From Mesotaenium endlicherianum (taxonomy: Eukaryota > Streptophyta > Zygnematophyceae > Zygnematales > Mesotaeniaceae): DNA of 64,000 nucleotides. Below the pieces are notes generated by a model. It did not search any database. It was not told where the DNA came from and worked only from the letters and a program-made list of their open reading frames with translations. The stretch's first letter is position 1. Each line of letters starts with the position of its first letter. Below are positions 1 through 10,490 of this stretch, piece by piece. Location of the stretch: contig WELA01009603.1 in the NCBI GenBank assembly GCA_009602735.1, forward strand, positions 131,381-195,380, written 5' to 3'. Made by a program: the position numbers and the translations under genes.

Positions 1-39
<39 letters not shown>

Positions 40-43
40 TCTC
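1..43. repeat. (CT)n microsatellite
   Basis: The window opens inside a CT dinucleotide run with one CCT interruption. It is probably longer to the left of the window. No function is implied. Confidence 0.95.
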
Positions 44-980
44 AACTAGCATCAAGTGGACTTGACCGACCACTCACTGCAGTAAATTCTTCACACATGT
101 GAACACACGTGCCAAGCAAATTGAGCTAGAATTGCTTAATTTCTACAATCCACATGCTGCAAGTTTTGAGCCACTAACGCCAAGACCCCTATCAAGCGAG
201 CGCTTTTTGCTGTTTCTATGTGACTCTTCCTACGTTGCTTTTCCAAAAGACTACGACACGAACCGTTGGTACGGCCAATCATGAGACCTAAAACTTAAGT
301 AACAACCTCTCCACACTTACTAACATTTTGTAATGGATCAATTTATTATTTTAATAATTAATTGCACATACACATATACCATTCAATACCATACAAGCCA
401 ATATAATCACATGTCCGAGTTCATCAAAATAGGTATGTATCAATAATGATGCGATTTTACTTAATTTTCTAAAAAGGTCAGCCGGATGACTTTTGTATCA
501 TAGTATAGTTTGCTGACTTAGTGGAAAAGGTAAGCAAGATATCAAAGTATAGTGTATTGAGATTAGAAATATATACATATAATATAACATTAGTAGGATG
601 ATATATAGTAAGCTCGTATAATAATACTTAGTGTACTCGGACTCTGTACGCTGAGGATATAAATTTTCATTTAAGTAATTATTTGTCGATTGGCACATGA
701 GACCGTAGTACACTGAAAGTTAGGAGGTCGATAAAGATTTGCTAAATTGATGTCCTACCAGTATGGTTTTCTCCTGGGTAGGCGGAGCCTTCATCAGTCA
801 AACTGAACAGTTAGGACTTCAATGAACGGACCAATTAAATGAGGTCGTTATACCTAGATCCGTGGGTCCCAACTTCACGGGTTTCTCACAAAACGGCGCA
901 CCTTGCGCCGTGGTCAACCAGGTGGTCATTAGGCACATAGCAGGTTGGGACCTCCTGGTCCCTCATCCTCGACAATAGGC
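44..980. other. AT-rich stretch without a recognisable gene
   Basis: The short open frames here have no recognisable domains. The first 250 bases resemble, by eye, parts of 29,560-30,640: both share a GGACT-GACCGACCAC block and a GTGA-CACACGTG-CA block in the same order. This may be a scrap of the same LTR-like or dispersed sequence that follows the copia remnant near 30.65 kb. From 720 to 980 the sequence is less AT-rich, with no further signal. Confidence 0.4.
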
Positions 981-1408
981 TTTAGAGTCGGATTTCTACT
1001 TGCAAGTGAGGTGTGCAATTTTGGGGTTTGTTATTGTGACGAGTGCATCTGGCTCCTCCGGCCCTGCTGCAGGCGTAAATTGTTACGCTGCCGGGTGTAA
1101 CCTGCCCTACAGCTGGCTGTGCTCGGTCTGCGGTGAGTGCCTCCTCCTTGTAAGCTGCTGCAAGCTGCCTTGCACTGCTTGCCTGTGGTCGCAAGCAAGG
1201 AAAAGAAATGGGGAGCGGAACTCCTTGGGTTGTTGTGAGGCCTCCCCTCGCGGCTGTCCCCCACCTAGCAAACCAGATGCGTCACGGGCTGGCGGCGGAG
1301 AGCAGTGGCGCACTCAATCCTGCGGGACCGGCCCCTCGTGCTGTGACTGCCACGCAGTGCCAAGCGGAAGGCTGGTTGTCGTCGTCGATAGAGTTATTGT
1401 CCATGGTG

Positions 1409-2654
1409 TCAGCAGGCCGAGGCAGCTCTAGGTGGCGCGCCTGGGCATATAGAGGTGCCAAGGCCTGTGTCTGCAGCAAGAGCTACGTTAGCGTCAATCG
1501 CGTGTCCCAAGAGGCAAACGAGGTTCACCTCGGAGAGACAGTCCACCTGCGTGACGTGCGGCGAGAAGCCCATGGCACGCTCCATCTCGGTTGGGCCGGG
1601 CATGTTGAACATGCCAGTCTCTAGGTCAATGATTATGCCACGCTGCGCGTCCACGAAGGCAGTGCTGGCAGACAAAGGTGGGGAGCGCTCGAGTGACGTC
1701 GTGGCGGCCCTCGCACTGGGCCTGCGAGGGATGTGGCAGCGCAGTGACGCACTGGGCCAGTCGAGAGACATTGAGGATGGAGTCCACGTTGCACGTGTGG
1801 CGCGGGTGTGCAACAGCCAGAGCATCGAGCACGCCTGGCATCGCCAGGTCGGTGAAGTAGGCCCGGACACGATGCGCGAACGAGCCGATCTGGGCAGCGT
1901 CAATGACGGCCACCTGATTGACGTAGCTGCTGCAGAGGGTGAAGTCGGCACTGAAGTCACGCCTATGATTGTGGCGCGCGGCCACGTTCTCCAAGACCCA
2001 TGCGAGCGTGTGCGTCGGCTGACGGTCCTCCACCATGTTGAGGACGCGGAGCAGGTGCCAGAAGACGGCCGTACGAGGGTCACGGAGTGCCCCGCCACGC
2101 CTTGCGCGGGAGAATCCCTGGCACTCCCAACCAGCGATGATGAGGTCGATGGGCCTAAGGCGAGTGACATGCTCCACGGTAATGTCGAAGATATCCATGG
2201 GCCAGTCGGTGTGCGCGCTGCAAAAGGCGTGCGCGGGGAGGAGATGTGGTAATCGCTCGTGACACATCGCCATCTGCCGTCGGGCCACCTGCTGAGCCTG
2301 AGGTCGACGTACACGTAGCGGCGCACAAGAATACCAGCTTGTAAGGATGCCAGCAACCCTGTGGCGATCCCAACAAAGAGCTCCACTAGCAGCATGCCGC
2401 CGGGACGCTCGTCGAGCTGGGCAGCATAGATAGGCGTCGAGAGCGGGCGACACCCCATGGCCAGGTGGCCAAGCTAAGCGGGCGGCGAGTATGTACGCTC
2501 GGCACTGTGCTGATGAGGCGCCATGCGGAGCGCGGCCACGGCCCGTTTGGACGATCGTGAGTTGGCGCCTTGCAGGTGCGCAGGAGCTGCGCAGATGCCA
2601 GCTGTCAGAGCGGTGGCAGCAGCAGGTGGCGCATGTGCGAAGAGCGCTCCGCAC
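1409..2654 (-). pseudogene. C5-cytosine DNA methyltransferase remains (element 1)
   Basis: Typical C5-methyltransferase blocks are seen in the right order on the minus strand. A motif I-like block (LVELFVGIATG, followed by a YVYVD motif II) comes first. It is followed by a motif IV-like block (AGWECQGFSRAR), a motif VI block (VLENVAA) and a motif VIII-like block (HRVRAYFTD). A motif IX/X-like end (MERAMGF, then VCLLGHAID) closes it. The enzyme family transfers a methyl group from SAM to cytosine C5. The sequence around the motif IV cysteine differs from the usual PCQ. Blocks lie in more than one frame, so this is a fossil. Its motifs are clearly divergent from the enzyme at 16-17.8 kb. Confidence 0.7.
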
Positions 2655-3990
2655 GCGTCGTAGCTATTGGCGTCGACGAGGCCCCGGAGGCTCGCGATCT
2701 TCGCGTTGGCCTCCACGAGGGCGGACCTGATGTCGTGAAAGCTGCAGTAGTCGGCTCCGGGAGACAGTGCGACGTCCGTCGTGGCCGTAACTGCCGTCAT
2801 TGCAGGACGCCCACCCATGCGAGGGTTATGCCCGCCTCGTTGTCCTGCTGCAGGAGCCGGGCCGGCACGAGCGCGTCCAATCTCGACGTCGCGCTTCTTC
2901 TGCAGGCAAATGATCTGCAGGTTGCCGATCTTGCCATGGTAGGTACAGTCGCCGGGCTTGCCATTTTGCGCGAGCGTGCAATTTTGGCGTGTGTGACCCG
3001 TCTTCCCGCAAGACCAGCGGGGGTCGCTCGTCGTGGCGGCCATAGAAATGCGGTCACACGTAGCTCTGCGCTGCTACGTCTGTAGGGGCAGCTGAGAGCG
3101 CTGAGGCTGCTGCTGCTGGAGGGGCTGGCAGGCAGGTGCTCTGCGCATTGCGGAAGATGGCAGCACCAAGGCCTCCTGGCGCACGCCTGTGGATGCCGGG
3201 CCCACACGGTCGCTGATATTGCTCCGTGCGGCGGCCAAGCTATTCTCCTTGACGGAGAGGTAGGCCTTCTCCAGCAAACACTCAGAGCCGAGACGGTCGA
3301 TGAGGGGAGCGATGGCTCTCTCCCTCAGACGTAGCTCTACGGCGCGCAAGACGATCTCCGCTGCCTCGCGGTCGGTGACGATGCCCATGTCTTGGCGTAG
3401 GTGCGTCAAGCGCAGGTACATCATGCAAGTAGTCTCGTTCTTGCCAGGGAAGAAGTGATGCAGCTCGTACACCTTCTCTTCAGTAGTGGTCTGGAAGTCC
3501 CCTTTCAGGATGTCCCAGAAGGCCTACACTGGGTCGGCTAGCAGGGTCGCCATTGGTGGATCCCCCACAAGCTCAGTACGTGCCCAGAGCTCGGCTTCCT
3601 TCTCGCGGAAGGTGTCGCGGGCCTCGTGCAAGAGGTAGCGCATAAGCATTTCAAAGACGACGCGCTTCGTCAGCCTGGGCGTCTTGAGCTTTGCTGCCGC
3701 AAAGTCAGCTCAAAACTCTAAGATGGTAATTTCCAGATCACAGATGCCTTGCCTGCCGCTGAAGCGGTAGACGGACCTGTCAAACTTGACCTCTTAATCA
3801 ACTGCCATAGGATACCAGGAATTGAAGTGAGCCCACTAGGAAGGTGGCTCAGCAGCAACGGTTGTGCGCTAGAGTGCGAGCCGTTTCTCTTCAGAGGGTT
3901 CAGTGATAGTGCTGAGAATTGAGTCTGAGTCTTCTCCACTATCCTTTCGTAGTATGGTTGATAAGCAAGCCCACTACGGGTAGGCATACG
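2474..3990 (-). pseudogene. gag remains with zinc knuckle (element 1)
   Basis: A frame at 3,472-3,074 encodes a gag capsid-like segment (YELHHFFPGKNETTCMMYLR, then a helix-rich stretch). The frame at 3,043-2,474 starts with a retroviral-type zinc knuckle (CGKTGHTRQNC) and ends in a module with DYCSFHDIRSALVEANAKI. Upstream bases to about 3,990 also read as gag-like in short pieces. Gag packages element RNA into particles. A paralogous but different copy, with the same ARSNISDRVG and SALVEAN blocks, lies at 53.5-54.7 kb. Broken. Confidence 0.6.
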
Positions 3991-4980
3991 CTAAAGATTC
4001 TAATTGCTTGCAGGCAAAGAGTGGTCTCTTTAGAAGTAAGGAGTGTGTACTCTCTAGAGTGAGCACCTCAAGACTGTAATCTGGTAGGAAAACAACTAAT
4101 AAAGACTGACCCAAAAGATCACTGGAAGTACATCACGATCTTCAAGAGTAGTCCTATGGCCGAGGGTATCAGCTGTGACTTTGCCCACCACTTGTGAAGT
4201 TCTTCAAGTCACTGGAAGCCAACAAGGCTTGCTCTTCACAAGAGAGACTCTAAGTGGTCCTGAAAACACAAGAGATAAAAGTGTAAGCTTTACTGTTAAT
4301 CTTTGTGGCTTTCAACTGGCATAATGGGAATTCTAAAGAGATGCTCCTCTAGGGACATCTCTTGTTCTTATACTCCTAAAAACTCGGCGTCGTATGCAGC
4401 GGATCCAATGCATGTAGTGATTTTAGGAGGCTCTCATATGTCCATTAATGTGTACAAGGCATGTACTAGCACTCCTATAGGCTAAACATAACTCAAACCA
4501 ATCAAAGCAATGCACGTAGAATATGCTGTGTGTTTCTCATTGGTGGAGCTTACCTTGGGTGATTCTACCTAGATAGCGCCTCAAAAGTGAATCTGGAACT
4601 TGAGGGAGCTTCCTCTAGGAGTCAGTGATGCAATCACCAAGTTATAGCCTCAATGACGCACTTATACTACGGAAATGCAAAACTTAAGGAGCTCGCGGAT
4701 TTGTGCACAGTCACGAATGGTCAACAATGTCACCTTTGGGTACATTGAGTCACCAGTCGGCCATTTAGTGTGTTTTCGCTAGGGTCAAAAGGGGTGCGGA
4801 CCAGATCGCGCCTATCTCGCTCGATACTTAACCAAACGACGTGAAACCGGTGCCATTCGGAAGATGCTTCAACGCGCTACACTTTGGTGACTTGGAGTTG
4901 CAAAAAAAGTCAACATATGGATCTGTAAAGTCAATGCAAAGTCAGTCTTTTTAGATTGATGGTTCACACATGTGGAGCTC
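3991..4980. other. No gene seen
   Basis: Mixed-composition DNA with only short random open frames. I see no domain, repeat or RNA structure worth naming. The right part (4,930 onward) grades into the hAT tail sequence. Confidence 0.5.
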
Positions 4981-4984
4981 AATT

Positions 4985-5808
4985 TTGTACGTCAATCTCA
5001 ACTCAATAAATTATGACATGTGGCATTTATAAGGACTTCTAAGTTCTTACACATGCTTGCTAGGATTTTGAATCGTAAATATTCCTCTTCATTGAAGCTT
5101 TTTGTACTCGATAAAGATGTTAAGATACTGCTAAATATTCTAATTCAACAAATAAGTAAGCGGCCCTCCCAGCTTTGGCATGATTGAATGTTGTCAAAAT
5201 TGTACATGGAAAAAGCGGTAAATAATGTTGCATCGAAGTATAAAAATGCGCTACATCTGGAAGTACTTGTTATAAAAATTTGGTTAATCATTGATTCCAG
5301 TAGCCGGTGGCGGGGGTTTGAGCCCGACGGCTGGCGCACGGGGCCAACCAATTTGTTGAATTCTATAATTTGTTCTCCGCGAATCGTTTCAGCAGTGGAA
5401 TCTAAGTTGTAGGGTCATAAGCCATTGTGTCAGAGGAACATGTATGGCTGGTTAGGTAGTGTCTTACCCTTGCACCCGGCGGCGGGTCTTCAAACCCGCT
5501 TGCTAACCTCCTGTTACGGACGAAGTTTCTCATAATTTTTGTCAACACAAAGCGGGCACAGAACAGTTCCGTAATTGCCTTTAAAAAAATCCTTGCCATT
5601 TTGAACGAAATAAACAGTCTGACATGACGTGCTTCTTTTACACGTGCGACTGACACGTAATGTCGACGTCATTGCTACTGAACGTTGACGCCGTCGTGAC
5701 GTTGGCGTACTAAGCGTATTAAACGAACTTGTTCATATTTTTGAGCACCGATCTAAGTGAACTAGCGTATTAGTTGATCAAAGCGTACAAGCATACGGCG
5801 TAACCCTG
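4985..5808 (+). mobile_element. hAT copy A, tail fragment
   Basis: The right end reads GGCGTAACCCTG (5,797-5,808), the complement of the TIR CAGGGTTACGCC that bounds hAT copy C. Inward lie GCGTA/TACGC subterminal motifs (5,705-5,800), then sequence matching the tail of hAT copy B (compare 27,000-27,601), including CCATTTTGAACGAAA and GACGCCGTCGTGA. About 4,985-5,170 is one copy of the 221-bp unit that B carries in tandem, ending in GTAAGCGGCCCTCC. No transposase is present and no left end was found. The eight bases after the end (GTATACTG) were not found again as a left target duplication. Confidence 0.75.
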
Positions 5809-6175
5809 GTATACTGTCAGCTCCTGCCTGTAGTACCCGCATGCCGTCAGCCATGCTGCTTTGAATCGTCACAGCCTTGTCAAACCTGTGAAGTAATATG
5901 TCATAGTCCTCCCTTGCTTTTTCCAACCGAAAGTGTGTTCTAACAATTCTCTTAACTCGTGGTGGAGTCTTTATTTCATCAGGTTTCATCCGATCCTTGT
6001 AATCTACAAGAAGGCGTTGCATGCAAAATAGTTCGAGCCCGTAGGTCATTCTTTGTTTTGTCCATGACTTGTAGCATACTCTTGTAGTCTTGGTTACGAT
6101 CTCTAATGCATGATCTATCCACAAATGAAGATCTATTCCCTCTAACGTTTGTGGAGATTCTTCACCAGATTTCAT
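5809..6175 (-). CDS. Unknown coding-like frame cut by hAT copy A
   Basis: From the ATG at 6,175 a minus-strand frame stays open to the hAT end at 5,808 and then runs 15 codons into transposon DNA. The host part is about 122 residues, charged and helix-prone (LWIDHALEIVTKTTR; KIVRTHFRLEKAREDYDILL-like segment), with no domain I recognise and no signal peptide. The composition looks coding rather than random. The hAT end probably interrupts or terminates an older reading frame. It could be a gene fragment; no partner exon was found. Confidence 0.3.
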
Positions 6176-6807
6176 GACACAGATAGACGTAAGGCAAAAG
6201 GATACAAAGGGGCGTCTAAGTTTTCATGGTACTACGTTAATAGGCCTCAGCGTAGTAGAGTTTTAAGATAATGCCCAAATAGTTGGAGGCGCATACAAGA
6301 AGATACATGTTGGAGCTGCAAAAAAATGCGAAGCGTGAGGGCAGATCAAGGGCAGGTGAGGAAGAGGTTAAAAGTTTCGTCCACCCTATTTCATACGGCA
6401 ACTTTTGAGACTCCACAAAGTGCCTCTTCGTCGACGTGTGCACTGGCACAAGGGATTCATACGTGCGTCGGACTTACGTGGATGTCCAAATTTTTGAAAA
6501 GACGTGCGATTATGAAATCGACAAAAATAAAAAAATCGAAAAGACTGCTGTTGGTCTAATTGCATACCTAACCGGACAGACGTATGAAGTCTACCAGATT
6601 GTATAGTATGACACAAAAGGGCTGTATGGACGTGTTTCATAAGTAGGGTCCCGCCTGCTTCGAATGGCGGGCGTGCGTTGGCCATTGGCCATGCAGCTGG
6701 GTAAGGGGTAGCGGTTCTTGGGTCAATGTCCCACCACACTGACGTTCGAGGGTGGTTATGTGGTCTAGTGTCACTCCTGAATTTTCTCCTGGTGGTAGTG
6801 TGACTGT
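6176..6807. other. No gene seen
   Basis: Short overlapping frames only. A stretch near 6,590-6,640 (TATGACACAAAAGGGCTGTA) resembles 32,735-32,800, suggesting a dispersed repeat shared between the two places. Confidence 0.35.
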
Positions 6808-7479
6808 TTAGCCACGTGACACAAGCCGACGGTCTTGGAGGTTTGCCAACCACTTATGCACGGCATTCTCCTCAAGCGCTGCACTGTCCTTCTGGTCAAT
6901 GAGTTCTTGCTCGGTAGCTGTGGGTGCCCTAGGGGCAGGTTCTCCTCTTCCCCACGTCCTAGTGGTGGAAGGCGTTATATTGGGAATGTGAAGTCCCAAA
7001 GCGGCAGCTCTGCGCATTAGATCCGCTTCGCCTTCTTTATGCGGAATTTCCATTATGGGTTTTGGTGGGGCAGTGATTCCTTTTGGAGCGCCTTCCTTGC
7101 AAGGTTTCCCTCAATACTTGAGATAACGCATCAACATCCGCTTGAATGGTGCGTTTCCCTTGCGAGCCACTTTTCTTGACTTGCTTGCGCGGCCTTGTGA
7201 TTCCCCTTTAGCTACTTCTGCCTTGGCCACACATACACTCACCTCTGGTGGCTGCTGCCGCCTTCCCTGAGTGGGATGTTCCCGTGCTGGGATGCTAGCA
7301 ATAGGTGACCTCAAGTCATCATATAGATCTGCTGGGTTGGGCCCCTTAATTGGTCGGATACCAAATCACCATGCTCTAGCGTCCCCTAAAACGCTTGTAC
7401 GATCGCTCTGTTCAAAATGTGTATCTGCATGCCGTGTTTCATCCAATGAAGCTAATATGTTCTTTGCTTGACTTGCCAT
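6808..7479 (-). pseudogene. Unknown coding-like frame with two in-frame TGA codons
   Basis: From the ATG at 7,479 (MASQAKNILASLDETRHADT) one minus-strand frame reads 223 codons to TAA at 6,808. It is interrupted only by TGA at 7,368-7,366 and TGA at 7,113-7,111. The residues are strongly non-random: a basic Ser/Arg/Lys segment (ASKSRKVARKGNAPFKRML), a Pro-rich part and an acidic C-terminal helix (EQELIDQKDSAALEENAVHK). I recognise no family. The simplest reading is a decayed host gene or gag-like frame. Both stops being TGA fits C-to-T decay of CGA codons, or introns I cannot place. Confidence 0.35.
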
Positions 7480-8347
7480 CCCTATCCTCGCCTTGTGATT
7501 GCTATATGAGCCATGGGTGCTCAAACTCTTCCTTTTGTATCTACTATCTCCTTAGACACTAATGCAATGAGCTCAAGGAATTATAGTCTTGTGCCTGCCA
7601 CAACTCCACGGCAATTTTGGCCTTCAAGGCCAAGTTCGTTTTACGAGCCCACAACATGAATTTGTTCCATCCAATGCTCCACTATGATTTGATTCCAAGC
7701 TTGAACCAGCTCCAATATCATGCCGGAAAATTAGGCATTATCTACGAATTAATTTCTATTCAGATACTTAAGTTCAATTCACTACACTCAGCTCTCATCA
7801 GTTAGTCACTCATTATTGAGCCCTCTCAAATCTACTCTGATCAATGGTCACTCATCAACAAGGACATTTTATCGAGTTTGGTCCACCTGTGATCGACCTT
7901 CGTAACTAGTAGGGACCTGAATTTTAGAGTTACTCTAGATCTTTTTGGAATTCCAGGACCAATATATTGCAGCTTGACCTTGACCAAGTCAAACCTATCA
8001 AATAAACAATGCGGATTCTGACCTAAGACTTATGTGTAACTGCTCATATTTCTAACAGACAAAGCATAAGAATTGGTTGCCATGGCCTAAATCACACTTT
8101 CAAGAACCATGTGATCAACAAGCTATATCGCCTTAGTGACATGCAGCTTGAGAAAATTCTGATGGCACTGCAATTGTTTTCATTCAAGCATAAGCATGAA
8201 AGTCATTAAGAGATGCACCTACAACTGAATTCTATTATTCTACTTCAAGTTTGTAGCAAGACAAGATAGACTTAAGCCGCTAGCTAGATGGAACCTCACG
8301 CTCTTGTAAACATATCTGGCTTCATAAAGGAGCTGACTTGAGATACT
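7480..8347. other. No gene seen; probable 3' flank of the methyltransferase gene
   Basis: AT-rich DNA with only a 62-residue random frame. The part next to 8,348 should include the 3' UTR of the minus-strand gene beside it; I did not find a clear poly(A) signal. Confidence 0.4.
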
Positions 8348-10490
8348 CTATGACGATTTCTGTAGTAGACAGTTGAAAAGAAGCTGGCCGCGGTTACCAG
8401 AATCGGTCTTGGGCATCAACTTCCAGTACAACCGCTTGTATTGGAGGAGGTCGATAAGAGCAAGGTAGAGGGGAATGTCCTGACCACTTGCATAAAACTG
8501 ATCTAACCAAATTAAGCCCCCAGGCCGCAGCACGCGGTCGTAGTCGAAGAGGAGCTCCTCAAAGGCGAGCATTGAGAAGAACTTGATGCTGAACGCCGTG
8601 TGCACAATGTCAAGCGTGCCGTCAAAGAAGGGCAAGCGCGCCAGATGTGGCCAGTGGAGGGGCACAAGGCCTCGTAGCGCAATTGTTTCCATGTAGGGCA
8701 GGCCTTCCTGTCCAAACTGGTACGCCTCGGTGTTCATGGCCGTCGTGACGATGGTCACGTTATATGCGGCCATCTTTGCTGCAAAGGTCCCTGTCCCCCC
8801 ACCTGCATCGAGACCAATCCTGAGTGGGCCACTGACGCCCCCTTTGGGCAGAGGCCCATTCATGTCACCGTCTATGCTCCCGGTCAGGCTCATGCGTATC
8901 ACGTTCTCTACAGATAGGACCCCACTCAACTCATTCGGCTCGGATTCCCAGCGCTTAGCCTCATTATCCATTGAAAAGCACCCCCCGCAGTCGCCCCGAG
9001 CACGGCTCTGGACGCAAGCATATGACTTGCACTGATGCAAGTTCCAACGCACATTCTCATCTGCAAGAGCTGCCCCTGACCACAGCGACGCAGGACGTGG
9101 CAATCGTAGGGATGTGGCAAGCGGCATAGGTGCGCGGCATCGCCGCTTTGGCAGCCCAACACAGCCCTTATCAAACACCAAGCGTTGAGTCGTATACCAG
9201 TCATCAGGGCATATGGCCCGAGCTGTGTAGTTCATATACTGAGCAAGCTCTTCCTCTGTGGCGGAGCAGGCATATAGCCTAGGGTCTTGGCCGGAGGTGG
9301 GCAGCGTTCCTGGGGTGGCACCAGAGGTGGTGCTGGGAGTGGGGCAAGGGGCTGCCACCTGGGAACAGGCTGCCACCGCTTGCTCAGCTGCTTTCACAGC
9401 ATTTTGGGAGAAAATATGTGCTTCCCAGTCAGAACAATTTCCCAATCCTGCCACCTTCTCTTTTGCCTGAGCATCATAGGCTGCCTGCACATATCCGCAC
9501 ACAACTACCAGGAATATGAACGTGAAGAAGGAATCCACAAATCACTACATCTAAAATTGAACGGCGGCACTAATTTTGCACGCAGGCTCTGAAAGAAGGC
9601 CAGGTGACATTATTGGCGTACAAGCCCCCGGAGTGTGTTTGGTAGTGCTTACTTAACAACCTTGTGTACAAGCGCACAAGCGAAAGTAAGGACAGCATAC
9701 AACTCTAACTGGAGTACTTCAATAATGCTTGAAATAGAGGGCAGTGAAGGGAGAGGCTATGCAGCATTATGTACTACCAGAATACTGTTAGACTCACATT
9801 TCCATTCACTGCTACACACCTCGTGGACATGTGGCGTCAATCATTCCCAGCCAAGAAAGGCTACTTAAAGTAAGGGAGAAACCAACGGCATGGTTGGGTA
9901 GGTCCATAGCAACTATTGTTTCCTTCCACTGCAGGAAGGAATGAGGCCGAGGACCACCACGTATACCTTCACAATAAACCTCCTTGTGTAAAGGCTTCTA
10001 GATGATAGCCTACAGGTCATTTGGGTCAAGGTGGACTGTTGCCCCTCAATTCGGCTTGCGTATGTTGGCAATGGTTGCAGACTCTTGTCGAATAGCAAAC
10101 GGGTACGTGCAAATCAAAAAACGAAGCACGTACGTAATCAATGGTAATTAACCATACCTGCAACTTCTCCATCTCCAGCTGCAGCTTTGCCAGCTGCCCA
10201 CCGCGTCCGGCACTCTCATCTTCAGCCATCTGGCATGCAGTCAGGCTCCTCTTTGTAGCTGCAAGGTCCCCAGTGAGCAATTCTAGCTGGCTTTGGAGGA
10301 TGCCACCATCCTTCTGGGACTGAGACAGGGCCACCCGAAGCACAGGGTCTTCCTCCCCTTTCCCAATATCCGGGCAAGAAGGGCTGACTCCGGGCACGTG
10401 GCGCTCAGTGATCACTAGAGTTGCACCAACTGACACGAAAACGACGAGAAGCAATCGTAGCCCCTCATTCAAACCCAACATCTCCTTCAT
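8348..10490 (-). CDS. Plant-type membrane-anchored SAM-dependent methyltransferase, two exons
   Basis: Exon 1 is 10,490-10,158 (111 codons) and exon 2 is 9,484-8,348 (378 codons plus stop). They are joined across a 673-base phase-0 intron with donor CAG|GTATGG and acceptor GTGCAG|GCAG, giving 489 residues. Residues about 10-29 (LRLLLVVFVSVGATLVIT) form a type II signal anchor. Residues 50-125 look coiled-coil. A KRRCR motif (about 224-228) matches the PRRRC motif of this plant family. The class I methyltransferase fold shows motif I LDAGGGTGTFA (about 336-346), LPFFDGTLDIVH (about 395-406) and RVLRPGG (about 428-434). Arabidopsis relatives (At1g29790-like) are predicted Golgi/endomembrane enzymes whose substrate I do not know. 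The frame looks intact. A start at codon 4 is also possible. Confidence 0.85.

Larger units (their letters stand above)
1409..3990 (-). mobile_element. Fossil LTR-type retroelement 1 carrying a C5 DNA methyltransferase
   Basis: On the minus strand a gag-like stretch (about 3,990 to 2,474) is followed by a C5-cytosine DNA methyltransferase stretch (2,654 to 1,409). The whole block is GC-rich, unlike its AT-rich flanks. I see no reverse transcriptase, integrase or LTRs, so the class is inferred from gag plus zinc knuckle. It is broken in several places and looks old. The gag is related to the remains at 52.8-55.0 kb and not visibly to the element at 13.8-18.7 kb, so two methyltransferase-bearing lineages seem to be present. 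Confidence 0.65.

Noticed and set aside
1000-2252. Plus-strand frames opposite the methyltransferase fossil
   Set aside because: Antisense shadows of the GC-rich minus-strand sequence; no motif of their own.
9413-9538. Start of the methyltransferase at 9,538 with a signal peptide (MDSFFTFIFLVVVCGY)
   Set aside because: The first 18 residues lie upstream of a good splice acceptor at 9,485. The exon at 10,490-10,158 supplies a better membrane anchor and coiled coil in the matching phase.
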